From assembly GCF_030464365.1 (NCBI RefSeq), contig NZ_VCYI01000004.1:124001-188000 (forward strand): a DNA stretch of 64,000 bases, given 5' to 3'. The notes beneath the pieces were generated by a model. That model was given only the letters and a program-made list of their open reading frames with translations, had not been told where the DNA came from and ran no database searches. Below, one piece after another: positions 8,794 to 17,496 of the stretch (position 1 is the stretch's first letter; each line of letters begins with the position of its first letter). The DNA is from Methanoculleus methanifontis (GTDB taxonomy: Archaea; Halobacteriota; Methanomicrobia; Methanomicrobiales; Methanoculleaceae). Position numbers and translations under genes: made by a program.

Positions 8794-9888
8794 TTATCCG
8801 AGTTCGTCCCAGCCGGTCTTCTTCCGGTATATCACGACACCGGCGACAATAAGAACGATGACGACTCCGACACCGATGTAGAGGAGAAGGTCACCTCCAA
8901 GGTTGAACCCCTCGCCGATCTTCTCCTTGAGCGCATTCGCATCACCCAGAGCCTCGTTCGCCTTACTCAGGCCATCAGACGCCTTCGAGCGCGCCAGCGG
9001 ATAGTTCTCGCCATTCAGGTTATCCTGTGCCTGCGAGTAGAACTGGACAGCGCTCTCGCGCTTGGTCATGATGGCGACCACCTGCGGGTCGGAGCTCATG
9101 GAGCGATCCTCGATGAAGTAGTTAATCATCCCGTCGAGAGACTCAATTGCCGCACCGGTGTCTGCGACCGCTTTCTCGGCCCATGCCTTATCGAGGAGGG
9201 CAATCCCCTCATCGATATCTTTCTTGGCGGTAGCGATGTAACTCGCCGCCTGTGATGGGCCTGCCGACGCGGCGCTGGTGAGCGCCTGGCTCGCGGCGTT
9301 GTACTCGGTCTGGACGGCAGCGACGTCCACGCCCTCTGCAGCCTTCTCATCTATATCGGCCTTCAGGTCTTTGAGACGCTGCTGCTGGGCGGCGAGGGAA
9401 CCCGCGGCCTGGGCCGCGCTCACGACGTCGCGGGTCATAAGGTATTCATCCTCCACAGTCTTGTCCCTGAAATGCTCAATCTTGACGACCTCCAACTTCC
9501 CGGTTGAAGTTGTGGGCACGGTACCGCGCAGCTGTACTTCGAGCTGGACTTCACCACTGTAACCCACATCGAACTCTAACAGGGTCTGGTAGGGACCTCC
9601 TCTTGTGGGGATTTCAATATCAGGATAGTTTTCACGCCGGATTTTGAAATCCCAGGCAGGTCTCTCCAGCCCGGTACTGAACTCGAATTTTTCATCATCC
9701 ATGTAGCCACTGCCTGTGGTGAGCATCTTATAAGAGAACACATAGTGCGCGTTCACGCTCTGACCGGGTTCGAGAATCTCGCTATCGGGTTGTATCCCTT
9801 CGTTGGTGACCTCAAATGCCGATGCCGCCTGCACGACACAGACCAGTGCCAGCAGGAGAACGAGCCATCTGCTGATGTTTGTCTTCAT
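8794..9888 (-). CDS. Exported, C-terminally membrane-anchored protein encoded with CetZ
   Basis: A 364-residue protein of unknown family. ATG 9888 is preferred over one six codons upstream because GGAGG lies five bases before it and it gives a clean signal peptide (MKTNISRWLVLLLALVCVVQ, cleavage near AASA-F). Residues 25-150 look beta-rich, and 155-325 are Ala/Gln/Lys-rich helices likely to form coiled coils. A transmembrane helix (about 337-355) and a short basic tail (YRKKTGWDELG) follow. Predicted topology is a large extracytoplasmic domain with a tiny cytoplasmic tail. It starts 10 bp after the cetZ stop, so the two are co-transcribed; a link between the cytoskeletal tubulin and the envelope is an inference. 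Confidence 0.85.
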   Translation of the reverse strand: MKTNISRWLVLLLALVCVVQAASAFEVTNEGIQPDSEILEPGQSVNAHYVFSYKMLTTGSGYMDDEKFEFSTGLERPAWDFKIRRENYPDIEIPTRGGPYQTLLEFDVGYSGEVQLEVQLRGTVPTTSTGKLEVVKIEHFRDKTVEDEYLMTRDVVSAAQAAGSLAAQQQRLKDLKADIDEKAAEGVDVAAVQTEYNAASQALTSAASAGPSQAASYIATAKKDIDEGIALLDKAWAEKAVADTGAAIESLDGMINYFIEDRSMSSDPQVVAIMTKRESAVQFYSQAQDNLNGENYPLARSKASDGLSKANEALGDANALKEKIGEGFNLGGDLLLYIGVGVVIVLIVAGVVIYRKKTGWDELG

Positions 9889-9898
9889 AACGCCCTCC

Positions 9899-11065
9899 TC
9901 ACTCAAACAGCGGCTCTATGCCGTCATCGAACATAGTCGAACGCTTCTCCTTCGATTTCAGGACATCTTCCTTCGTGGCCTTCGCAATCTCGAGAAGTTC
10001 CGTGATCCGGGGAGCGTTGCCGACTGTCGCAAGAACCACCACCGCAGCGACATAGTCGCTCTGCACCGGGTAGTCCCCACCACGCACCTCGACACCGGCG
10101 ATGTTCTCCTCCACCCAGCTCTTCGACTTCTCCACACCCTTCCGGTCCATCTCCTCCGACGGGCCCGCGAGAAGAACGAGGCCCCGCTCGGCAGTAGAGT
10201 AATCGCACGGCAGGGTGAGGCGCCCGAGCATGGCACGCCTGACAAGGGCAATGATCTTCGCCGACTTGTCCTCCCCGGTCAGGACCTCCTCGGTCCTCTC
10301 CTTCTTGCGCACCAGGCCGGAGAAGATCCCCTGGCTCTGCTTCGTACGGGGGCTGATCTTCTCGCTGATGGCGTATCCGACGGTACTGATGCCGCCACCC
10401 CGGAGAGTGTTGATGACCTCGCTCGAGTCCACCACCATCTCGCCGACACCCCCCTTGCCGACTTCGCCTGCACGGAAGAGCACCGCGAAGCGGCGGACGA
10501 TCTCGTCATTCAGCCGGTTATACGCATCCTTGACGCTTTCCCCTTCATTCTTCCAGGCACTGTTATCGAAGATGAAGGTATTATCCGCCTCGTTCACCAG
10601 GGTGCTCAGGGAACGCGCTGCGTTGTACGAATAGAGCCGCCCCTCTTCGGGGGCAGGCAGGATGCCGATCGCATAGACCGGTTCCCGGTAGATGCGCTTT
10701 AAGTGGCGGGCGAGTACCGGCGAGCCCCCTGAGCCGGTTCCGCCACCGAGGCCGGCGATGATGACAAAGGCATCGATATCGTGTGTACCACGCGAATCGA
10801 CGGCGTTGATGATGGCATCAATCTCATCGGCGGTTACCCGCGCACCGGTCACGTTGTCGGTTCCGACACCATGGCCTTTCACCACGGTCTGGCCAATCAG
10901 GAGCCGGTCTTTAAGTTCGATGTTCTTCAGTCCCATCAGGTCGGTACGCGCCGTGTTTACCGCGATTCCCCTGAAACTCTGGGTCTGCATTCGTTTGTCC
11001 TGTTCGATGAACATATCGACAATTTTGCCCCCAGCCTGACCGAATCCTATGAAGAAGACCCTCAT
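9899..11065 (-). CDS. cetZ: CetZ-family tubulin/FtsZ-like GTPase
   Basis: A 388-residue tubulin-superfamily protein. The N-terminal FFIGFGQAGGKIVD P-loop-like start and the tubulin signature GLGGGTGSGG (about residues 105-114) bind GTP; IAVNTARTDLMGL resembles the early nucleotide-contacting region. The sequence fits the archaeal CetZ group, which in haloarchaea controls cell shape and motility, rather than division FtsZ. It lacks an obvious FtsZ-type C-terminal partner-binding tail, ending MFDDGIEPLFE. It leads a two-gene operon with the exported protein at 8794. A TATA-like TTTATACAT lies about 50 nt upstream on the minus strand. Confidence 0.9.
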   Translation of the reverse strand: MRVFFIGFGQAGGKIVDMFIEQDKRMQTQSFRGIAVNTARTDLMGLKNIELKDRLLIGQTVVKGHGVGTDNVTGARVTADEIDAIINAVDSRGTHDIDAFVIIAGLGGGTGSGGSPVLARHLKRIYREPVYAIGILPAPEEGRLYSYNAARSLSTLVNEADNTFIFDNSAWKNEGESVKDAYNRLNDEIVRRFAVLFRAGEVGKGGVGEMVVDSSEVINTLRGGGISTVGYAISEKISPRTKQSQGIFSGLVRKKERTEEVLTGEDKSAKIIALVRRAMLGRLTLPCDYSTAERGLVLLAGPSEEMDRKGVEKSKSWVEENIAGVEVRGGDYPVQSDYVAAVVVLATVGNAPRITELLEIAKATKEDVLKSKEKRSTMFDDGIEPLFE

Positions 11066-11178
11066 TCAGCTTCACACCCTCATATTGACTAATTAATTAT
11101 ATCCACGCTTATGTATAAAGACCATACATACATTATAACCCAAAAGTGTTCTTATAATTTTCAGACGAAGGGTGAGTA
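11066..11178. promoter_or_regulatory. Divergent promoter region, cetZ and glycosylation operon
   Basis: This AT-rich 113-bp spacer separates two divergently transcribed operons. TTTATACAT (minus strand, 11110-11118) is a plausible TATA box for cetZ, and cttataattt (plus, 11151-11160) for the oxidoreductase gene, giving a near-leaderless start. No longer palindrome suggesting a dedicated operator is seen. Confidence 0.55.
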
Positions 11179-12411
11179 ATGAAGATCTGCGTTGTGGGGG
11201 GAGGTCTGTCCGGTCTGGTCTCGGCACTTGAACTCACCGGGACACACCAGGTAGATCTCTTCGAGCGAAGGCCCGTTCCGGGCGGCTGCCTCGGATCGTA
11301 CCGGATCGGCGATTACTGGATCGAGGAGTACTACCACCATTGCTTTGCCGGGGATACCGCTCTGCTCGAACTCTTCGACACGCTACAGGTGTCGGATCGG
11401 CTGGAATGGCTTCAAGGATCCACCGGCTACTACGTCGACGGAGCCATCCACCCGCTCACCACCCCGACCGAGATCCTGCGTTACCCCCATCTCACGCTCA
11501 TGGAAAAGGCCCGTCTCGGCCTGCTGACCCTCCGCTCCCGCCGGTTCGACGTCTCGGCGCTAGATGGGATCACGGCAAGGGACTTTATCCTCGATAACCT
11601 CGGTTCCGGGATTTACTCCTCGTTCTTCGAACCGCTCTTAAAGAGCAAGTTCGGAGACCGCGCAGGTGAGGTTTCCGCAGCCTGGCTCATATCCCGCATC
11701 GCCATCAGATCTGACCGGGGTGCCGGGGGCGAGCGCCTGGGGTACCTGAAAGGGGGTTTCCGGCACTTTGTCGCGCGGCTCGAAGAAGAGGCGGCGCGAC
11801 GAGGCGCCTCGATCATGCCTGACACTCCCGTCGAGGAGATCCAGCGGGAGGGGACCGGCTGGGTAGTCAACGGGAGACCGTATGATGCCGTCGTATCGAC
11901 GCTCCCTCCGCAGGTGACCGCAGACCTTGCCGGTCTCGATATCGCCCGGATACCCTATCAGGGCGCTGCCTGCATGACCCTTGCACTCAACCGGGACGTG
12001 ACCAATGGCATATACTGGCTGAATATGAAGGATGCGGCCCCTTACGGTGCGGTGGTCTCACACACCAACTTCGCTCCGCTCGAGTGGTACGGCGAGCATA
12101 TCGTCTACCTTGCATCCTACTTCACCGGCCGGCTGCCGGAGGGATTCGAGCAGTCGATGCTTGCCGACTTCTGCCGGCGGTTCTCCGTCGGCAGAGACGA
12201 GATCCACTGGCATCGGCTCGCGGTCGACCCGTATGCCGGCCCGGTCTACACGACGGGGCTCCGCAACCGGTTGCCCGACTACGAAGAGCACGGACTCTTC
12301 CTCGCCGGGATGTTCAGTCCCCCGAATTACCCGGAGCGGAGCATGAACGGTTCGGTCGTCGCCGGGCAGGAAGTGGCGAAGAGGGTTCTCGCGAGGTATC
12401 CTGATGCGTGA
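11179..12411 (+). CDS. NAD(P)/FAD-dependent oxidoreductase (amine-oxidase/PPO-like fold)
   Basis: A 410-residue flavoprotein. The N-terminal Rossmann motif VVGGGLSGLVSALE with a following acidic residue in DLFERRPVPGG binds FAD; a C-terminal LFLAGMFSPPNYPERSMNGS block is the second FAD-contacting region of the amine-oxidase/protoporphyrinogen-oxidase-like superfamily. No membrane segment is seen. It is the first gene of a tightly packed operon with GT2, UPF0104 and DUF2298 genes; its stop overlaps the next start by eight bases. Its substrate is unknown; context suggests a polyprenyl lipid or a sugar, and a HpnE- or UDP-galactopyranose-mutase-like activity are possibilities. Confidence 0.8.
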   Translation: MKICVVGGGLSGLVSALELTGTHQVDLFERRPVPGGCLGSYRIGDYWIEEYYHHCFAGDTALLELFDTLQVSDRLEWLQGSTGYYVDGAIHPLTTPTEILRYPHLTLMEKARLGLLTLRSRRFDVSALDGITARDFILDNLGSGIYSSFFEPLLKSKFGDRAGEVSAAWLISRIAIRSDRGAGGERLGYLKGGFRHFVARLEEEAARRGASIMPDTPVEEIQREGTGWVVNGRPYDAVVSTLPPQVTADLAGLDIARIPYQGAACMTLALNRDVTNGIYWLNMKDAAPYGAVVSHTNFAPLEWYGEHIVYLASYFTGRLPEGFEQSMLADFCRRFSVGRDEIHWHRLAVDPYAGPVYTTGLRNRLPDYEEHGLFLAGMFSPPNYPERSMNGSVVAGQEVAKRVLARYPDA

Positions 12412-13123
12412 GGTCGAGGTGAGCGCCGTCCTTCCGGTCTACAACGATCTTGCGGCTCTTAAGACCGCCATACCGCGATCGCTCGAGACACTCGAGGCGA
12501 TCGCTCCGGGGAGGTTCGAACTGATCGTCGCCGAGGACGGGAGCACCGACGGGAGCACCGAGTTCGTCAGGGAGTACGAGGCCGGAGATCCCCGGGTTCG
12601 CCTGCTCCATTCCGACGAGCGGCTCGGGCGGGGACGGGCACTCAACCGCGCATTTACCCAGGCGTTGGGGTCTATTGTCTGCTACTACGACGTGGATCTT
12701 GCCACCGACATGAGGCACCTCCCCGAACTGGTCGAGGCCATCCGCGACGGCAACGACATTGCAACGGGCTCTCGCCTCCTTCCCGAGAGCGTCATCGTAC
12801 GGAGCGGCGGGCGGGAGATCGCGAGCCGCGGTTATAACACGCTTGTCAGGACGATCCTCGGAAGTTCACTCTGCGATCACCAGTGCGGGTTCAAGGCATT
12901 CCGGCGTGACCGCCTGCTCTCGCTGATCCCGTCGGTGACCGCAGATCACTGGTTCTGGGACACCGAGGTGCTGGTTCGGGCACAGAAGAACGATTACCGG
13001 ATACGGGAGTTCCCCGTGCAATGGCGGCAGGGAGAAGGGACAACGGTACGGGGAACAGACGTAGTTGAGATGGGATCGGCGATTCTTCGCCTCTGGTGGC
13101 GGATTCATGTGGAAAAAAGTTAG
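12404..13123 (+). CDS. GT2 glycosyltransferase, dolichyl-phosphate sugar synthase-like
   Basis: A 239-residue GT-A enzyme. Visible motifs are SAVLPVYNDL at the N-terminus, AEDGSTDGS (about 43-51) for the nucleotide, and CYYDVDLATD (about 91-100) containing the DxD metal site, followed by TGSRLLPESV and CGFKAFRRD, which are typical of dolichyl-phosphate mannose/glucose synthases. No C-terminal membrane anchor is present. It would load a sugar on dolichyl phosphate at the cytoplasmic face, supplying GT-C enzymes such as the Agl23-like protein. It overlaps the oxidoreductase gene by 8 bp and the next gene by 17 bp, indicating one operon. Confidence 0.85.
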   Translation: MREVEVSAVLPVYNDLAALKTAIPRSLETLEAIAPGRFELIVAEDGSTDGSTEFVREYEAGDPRVRLLHSDERLGRGRALNRAFTQALGSIVCYYDVDLATDMRHLPELVEAIRDGNDIATGSRLLPESVIVRSGGREIASRGYNTLVRTILGSSLCDHQCGFKAFRRDRLLSLIPSVTADHWFWDTEVLVRAQKNDYRIREFPVQWRQGEGTTVRGTDVVEMGSAILRLWWRIHVEKS

Positions 13124-14087
13124 CGCGGTCGTCATCCCCACCCTGATCGCGGTCGGAATCGTCGCCTACATGATCTACCGCGTATGGGACGACCTCCTGC
13201 TGACGCTCGAACATGCGGTGCTGCCCTTCCTCTTTGCCGCCGTTGGGATCTGCATCACCGCCTGGATCCTCCGGGGGTACCGGTACCGGTTCATCCTGCA
13301 GGGGCTCGACGTCAGAAAAAGTCTCTGGTTCTCAACCGCCTGCATCTTCATCTCCCAGACGGCGAACCTCATCGTTCCCGCGCGCCTCGGTGATTTCGTG
13401 CGGATGCTCATCTTAAAGCACGAAGATGACGCCACCTACTCGCAGGGATTCTCCTCCCTGGTCGTCGAGCGTGTCTTCGATATCCTGATGATCGCGGTAC
13501 TCGGTGCCGTCGCGCTCCCGTTCGTCCTCGCGGTCCTCGACGTCCCCGACTGGTTCATCACGGTCATCATTGTCCCCCTCGCCGCAGGGGCCGTCTTCTT
13601 CGCCGTGCTGCTCTGGTCGGGCAGGATGGAATCAGGAAACCGGATCGTCGCCGCCATCCAGCGAATGCTCGATGAAGTGAAGCGAGCCTCACTCAACCCC
13701 CAGGCCCTCGGTGTGCTCAGCGGGTCATCACTCCTGATCTGGCTCGTCGACGTGCTGGTCTGCTATGCGGTCGTCCTGATGTTTCAGGCGCCGGTTCCCT
13801 TCGGCATCGTCGTCCTCGCGATCGTCATCGGTAACCTCGTCAAGGCTGTTCCAATCACCCCGGGCGGGGTGGGAACCTACGAACTCGCGCTCGCTCTGAC
13901 GTTCGGGCTCGCGGGGACCCCGGCGGCCACTGCAACGTTGATAGCGGTCATCGACCACCTGATCAAGAATCTCGTCACGCTCGTCGGGGGCGTCGGGTCG
14001 ATCTACTACTTCGGCGACTGGTCGATGAACCTCTTAAAGAAAGCATTCAACAGGGAGATCGAGAAGGAGGATACGTTTGGCGGTTGA
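13107..14087 (+). CDS. UPF0104/LPG-synthase-TM-domain membrane protein (AglD-C-terminal-like, flippase-like)
   Basis: A 326-residue membrane protein with about eight hydrophobic helices and the family marks RGYRYRFILQGL, QTANLIVPARLGDFVR and TPGGVGTYELAL. This fold is shared by the membrane part of lysyl-phosphatidylglycerol synthase and by the C-terminus of archaeal AglD-type dolichyl-phosphate sugar synthases, where it is proposed to help move the charged lipid across the membrane. ATG 13107 (MWKKVSAVVIP) is chosen because an upstream extension is fully inside the GT2 gene. The preceding GT2 plus this protein correspond to the two halves of a fused AglD-like protein. Confidence 0.8.
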   Translation: MWKKVSAVVIPTLIAVGIVAYMIYRVWDDLLLTLEHAVLPFLFAAVGICITAWILRGYRYRFILQGLDVRKSLWFSTACIFISQTANLIVPARLGDFVRMLILKHEDDATYSQGFSSLVVERVFDILMIAVLGAVALPFVLAVLDVPDWFITVIIVPLAAGAVFFAVLLWSGRMESGNRIVAAIQRMLDEVKRASLNPQALGVLSGSSLLIWLVDVLVCYAVVLMFQAPVPFGIVVLAIVIGNLVKAVPITPGGVGTYELALALTFGLAGTPAATATLIAVIDHLIKNLVTLVGGVGSIYYFGDWSMNLLKKAFNREIEKEDTFGG

Positions 14088-16077
14088 GTTCATCGTTCCC
14101 GTCCTGCTCTGGCTTGCGGTCGTCAAAATGCTCCATCTCGCCGTCTGGCCGGCGCTCAACCGCACCCTCGGCGACCTCTCGGCAGCCGCAGCATACCCGG
14201 CATCGGCCCTCCTCTTCACGCTCGGCACGTGGTACCTGGGACTGACGGGACTCCCGATCGTGCTCGGTCTTCTGCCGTTTGTGGTCGCGATCGCGTATGC
14301 AGGGTCACGCCGGTTCTTCACGAAAGAACGGCTACGGTCCGCGCTCACCTGGGACCTCGCCTTCCTGCTCCCCTTCCTCTTCATGCTCGAGGTGCGCTGG
14401 ATCAACCCGAGCATCTCCTACGCCGAGAAGTTCATGGACCACGCGATCCTCGCCTCGATCATGCGGGTGCCCACCGTCCCGCCGCTCGATCCCTGGTACG
14501 CGGGGGGAACGCTGGACGTCTACTACTACCTCGGCTACTGGATGAACGGGGCGCTCGGGCTTGTATCCGGCGTGCCTTCGACGATCGCCTTCAACCTCGC
14601 ACTCCCGACGGTGCTCGGTCTTGCCGTCGTCTCACTCTACGCCCTCGGGCACCTTCTCCTCGACCGTTACCGGTGGCTCCCGGTGGTTGCACTCTTCCTT
14701 CCGAACCCCTCTGCCATCTACCACATCCTGATCGGGGATGCCTGGTTCGACGTCCTCTGGGGAAGCACCCGGACGATCGAGAACACCATCAATGAATATC
14801 CCATCTTCTCGATGCTCTGGGGCGACGTGCACCCGCACGTCATGAGTTTCTTCAACCAGGGGTTCCTGCTTTTTCTTCTGGTCTTTGCTTACATGCGGTG
14901 GGGGACCATCTCCATGCGGGGGCGGGCGCTCCTCTGCGGGCTCGCCGCCCTCTCCCTCGGGTCGATGCCCGGGTTCAACTCCTGGGACGTGCTGGTCTAT
15001 GCCCCGGTCACGCTGGCCTTCGGCTTCCTGATATGGTGGCGCTACGGGAACCTTCGGCCGGACAGCCTGAAATCCTGGATGGTGCTTGCAGCGGTGCCGC
15101 CGCTCGCGATCGCGACCTACCTCCCGTTCTACCTGCAACTCAACAGCCCCGGCGTGGAAGGGATCGGGATCGTCCCCATTCCCTCCGAACCGGTGGAGTT
15201 CCTGCTGGTTCACGGATTCTTCCTCGCGGTGCTGGTCGCGTACTGCGTCCCGGATATCCGGAGGCGCCCCTACCTCCTGCTCGCCGCGGTGCCGTTCATG
15301 CTCGCTGGCTACCCGGCAGCGGCCATCGCCGCCGTCCCGCTGGTCTACCTTCTCGCCCGCCGCCGCTTTACGGCAGTCGAAACGCTTGCCATGCTCGGCC
15401 TTGTGATCATCCTCGTTACCGAACTCATCTACCTCGTGGACAACATGGGAGAGGTCTACTTCCGGATGAACACGGTCTTCAAGTTCTACCTCCCCGCGTG
15501 GTTCCTGATGGGGACGGCGAGCCTCGCCATCGTCGGGGAGTGGCTCCAGGGCGCCGGCATCGACCGACACATCTCTACCCGGATGGAGAAGGCGCTCCCG
15601 GCACTGGCCGCCGTGCTGCTCCTCGTCGCACCGTTCGCGATCAACGTCGACTTCGGCTACGGGAGCCACACCCTCGACGGGGCGGCATACCTCGAAGGCT
15701 CGCACCCCGGAGATGCAGCGGCGATCGCGTTCCTCCGGACCCTCCCCGGCGACCACGTCGTCGTCGAGGCTGAGGGCGGCGACTACACCTACTACTCACG
15801 GGTCTCGTCGTTCACCGGGATCCCGGCCATCATCGGGATGCCCTTCCATGAGTACATGTGGCGGGGCGACGAAGGCCGCATCACCGAACGGAGCGCCGAT
15901 GTACGGACGATATACGAGCAGCCCGCGCGGACTGTCGACCTTGCGCGGGCGTACAACGCCACCCTGCTGTACGTGGGTGCGGCGGAGCGCGAGCGCTACG
16001 CCGTCTCGATCCCGACGGAAACCCTGGAACTCATCTATGATGCGCAGGGAGTCCAGATCTACCGGATCCCCGCATAA
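14077..16077 (+). CDS. DUF2298/TIGR03662 (Chlor_Arch_YYY) membrane protein
   Basis: A 666-residue strongly hydrophobic protein with a DVYYYLGYWMNG segment (about 148-159), the YYY signature of TIGR03662. Multiple helices span residues 1-510, followed by an extracytoplasmic domain with THTLDGAAYLEGSHPGD and DHVVVEAEGGDYTYYSR. The start is TTG at 14077 with a strong GAAGGAGG six bases upstream. The family is a putative GT-C-like polyprenyl-sugar transferase found in archaea and Chloroflexi, co-occurring with TIGR03663 (5656 in this window). The biochemical activity is not established. Confidence 0.85.
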   Translation: MAVEFIVPVLLWLAVVKMLHLAVWPALNRTLGDLSAAAAYPASALLFTLGTWYLGLTGLPIVLGLLPFVVAIAYAGSRRFFTKERLRSALTWDLAFLLPFLFMLEVRWINPSISYAEKFMDHAILASIMRVPTVPPLDPWYAGGTLDVYYYLGYWMNGALGLVSGVPSTIAFNLALPTVLGLAVVSLYALGHLLLDRYRWLPVVALFLPNPSAIYHILIGDAWFDVLWGSTRTIENTINEYPIFSMLWGDVHPHVMSFFNQGFLLFLLVFAYMRWGTISMRGRALLCGLAALSLGSMPGFNSWDVLVYAPVTLAFGFLIWWRYGNLRPDSLKSWMVLAAVPPLAIATYLPFYLQLNSPGVEGIGIVPIPSEPVEFLLVHGFFLAVLVAYCVPDIRRRPYLLLAAVPFMLAGYPAAAIAAVPLVYLLARRRFTAVETLAMLGLVIILVTELIYLVDNMGEVYFRMNTVFKFYLPAWFLMGTASLAIVGEWLQGAGIDRHISTRMEKALPALAAVLLLVAPFAINVDFGYGSHTLDGAAYLEGSHPGDAAAIAFLRTLPGDHVVVEAEGGDYTYYSRVSSFTGIPAIIGMPFHEYMWRGDEGRITERSADVRTIYEQPARTVDLARAYNATLLYVGAAERERYAVSIPTETLELIYDAQGVQIYRIPA

Positions 16078-16153
16078 ACTGTCTGCGGCCACGCCCATGC
16101 GGACAGGCGCGAAAACAGCGGACTCCTACCCCAAAAAAGTGGTCGAATGACAA

Positions 16154-16163
16154 ACCTTTATCA
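16154..16163 (+). promoter_or_regulatory. Probable TATA box, L7Ae operon
   Basis: The string cctttatcaa, about 100 nt before the L7Ae start, resembles a TATA box and would give a 5' leader of roughly 75 nt. A second AT-rich stretch (ttattgacataa, 16170-16181) is an alternative. Confidence 0.4.
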
Positions 16164-16258
16164 ATCCTCTTATTGACATAATAGAGCGCATTCGATCAGC
16201 TACGCTACTGATGAATGATGACGGAGCAGCAGAGAACTGCTCCTGAAAGAGGTGAGTT

Positions 16259-16627
16259 ATGGCAAAGGCATATGTAAAATTCGAGATTCCGGAAGAGATC
16301 CAGAATAAGGCCCTTGAAGCCCTTGAGATTGCGAGAGATACCGGCAAGGTGAAGAAGGGGTCCAACGAGGCAACAAAAGCAGTTGAGCGCAACATTGCCC
16401 AGCTGGTTCTCATTGGTTCGGACGTTGAGCCAGAAGAAATTGTGATGCATCTGCCGCCGCTCTGCGAGGAGAAGCAGATCCCGTTCGTTTACATCACGAA
16501 GCAGAACGATATCGGCTCCGCAAGCGGCCTCGAGGTTGGCTCGGCAGCTGCCGCGATCGTCAAGTCCGGTAAGGCGAAGGACCTTGTCGAAGATATCGCG
16601 AAGCAGATTGCTGCACTGAGAGAGTGA
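16259..16627 (+). CDS. rpl7ae: Ribosomal protein L7Ae
   Basis: A 122-residue kink-turn-binding protein, beginning [17 protein letters not shown]. The [20 protein letters not shown] segment (about 38-57) is the RNA-binding L7Ae signature, and [11 protein letters not shown] follows. In archaea it serves in the 50S subunit, in C/D and H/ACA RNPs and in RNase P. It opens a short operon with S28e, L24e and Ndk, the standard archaeal arrangement, with a GAGGTGAG ribosome-binding site directly before the ATG. Confidence 0.98.
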   Translation: MAKAYVKFEIPEEIQNKALEALEIARDTGKVKKGSNEATKAVERNIAQLVLIGSDVEPEEIVMHLPPLCEEKQIPFVYITKQNDIGSASGLEVGSAAAAIVKSGKAKDLVEDIAKQIAALRE

Positions 16628-16637
16628 GGGATAAATT

Positions 16638-16847
16638 ATGGCAAACGACGGAACGCCTGCAGAAGTTATCGAGATCATCGGCATGACCGGGATGCATGGC
16701 GAAGCCCAGCAGGTGAAGTGCCGGGTTCTCGACGGCCCGAACAAGGGGCGGATCATCACCCGCAACACGGTAGGCCCGATCAGGGAGGGAGACATCCTTT
16801 CGCTGCTCGAGACCGAACGTGAGGCCAAGAAGCTCTCGAGGCGATAA
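16638..16847 (+). CDS. rps28e: Ribosomal protein S28e
   Basis: A 69-residue OB-fold 30S protein found in archaea and eukaryotes. The family block [20 protein letters not shown] and the C-terminal [12 protein letters not shown] are complete. It lies 10 bp after L7Ae and 2 bp before L24e. Confidence 0.97.
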   Translation: MANDGTPAEVIEIIGMTGMHGEAQQVKCRVLDGPNKGRIITRNTVGPIREGDILSLLETEREAKKLSRR

Positions 16848-16849
16848 CC

Positions 16850-17041
16850 ATGGTCGACAAGTACGTCTGCAATTTCTGTGGAGAGGTTCTGGAGCCCGGC
16901 ACCGGCAAGATGTTCGTCAAGAAGGACGGAACCATCCTCTACTTCTGCAGCACCAAGTGCCAGAACAATTACAGGCTCGGCCGGGTGCCGCGCCGTGTCG
17001 AGTGGACCGCGATGGGACGCAAGGCCCGCGGCAAAGAGTGA
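16850..17041 (+). CDS. rpl24e: Ribosomal protein L24e
   Basis: A 63-residue 50S protein with a zinc site formed by [11 protein letters not shown] near the N-terminus and CSTKCQNN (about 33-40). The length and the [16 protein letters not shown] block are typical of archaeal L24e. Confidence 0.97.
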   Translation: MVDKYVCNFCGEVLEPGTGKMFVKKDGTILYFCSTKCQNNYRLGRVPRRVEWTAMGRKARGKE

Positions 17042-17046
17042 TCGGC

Positions 17047-17496
17047 ATGGACCGCACCTTCGTGATGGTCAAACCCGACGGTGTCCAGCGCGGACTCGTC
17101 GGGGAGATCGTCTCCCGGTTCGAGGCGAAGGGCCTCAAACTCGTCGGGGCGAAACTCGAACTCCTCCCCGAGGAGCGGGTCGTCGAGCAGTACCGTGAGC
17201 ATCTGGAGAAGCCCTTCTTCCCGGGCCTGAAGTCTTACATCATGAGCGGACCCTGCTTCCTGATGGCCTGGGAGGGCAAGGGTGTCGTCGCGATCGTCCG
17301 CAAGATGGTCGGCGCCACCAACCCCGCGGAGGCCGAGCCGGGTTCAATTCGCGGCGATTTCGCGCTCGATATCGGGCGGAACGTGATCCACGCATCCGAC
17401 TCCCCCGAGAGCGCCGCTCGCGAACTCGGCATCCACTTCGCGCCGGGCGAACTGGTCGATTACTCCCGTATCGACGAGCCCGTTCTCTACGAGTGA
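17047..17496 (+). CDS. ndk: Nucleoside diphosphate kinase
   Basis: A 149-residue enzyme that exchanges terminal phosphates between NTPs and NDPs. The active-site block [10 protein letters not shown] contains the phosphorylated histidine, and [18 protein letters not shown] is the canonical N-terminus. ATG 17047 lies five bases after the L24e stop; a longer in-frame extension through L24e has no support. In many archaea infB follows ndk, but here an 828-bp repeat region follows instead. Confidence 0.97.
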   Translation: MDRTFVMVKPDGVQRGLVGEIVSRFEAKGLKLVGAKLELLPEERVVEQYREHLEKPFFPGLKSYIMSGPCFLMAWEGKGVVAIVRKMVGATNPAEAEPGSIRGDFALDIGRNVIHASDSPESAARELGIHFAPGELVDYSRIDEPVLYE

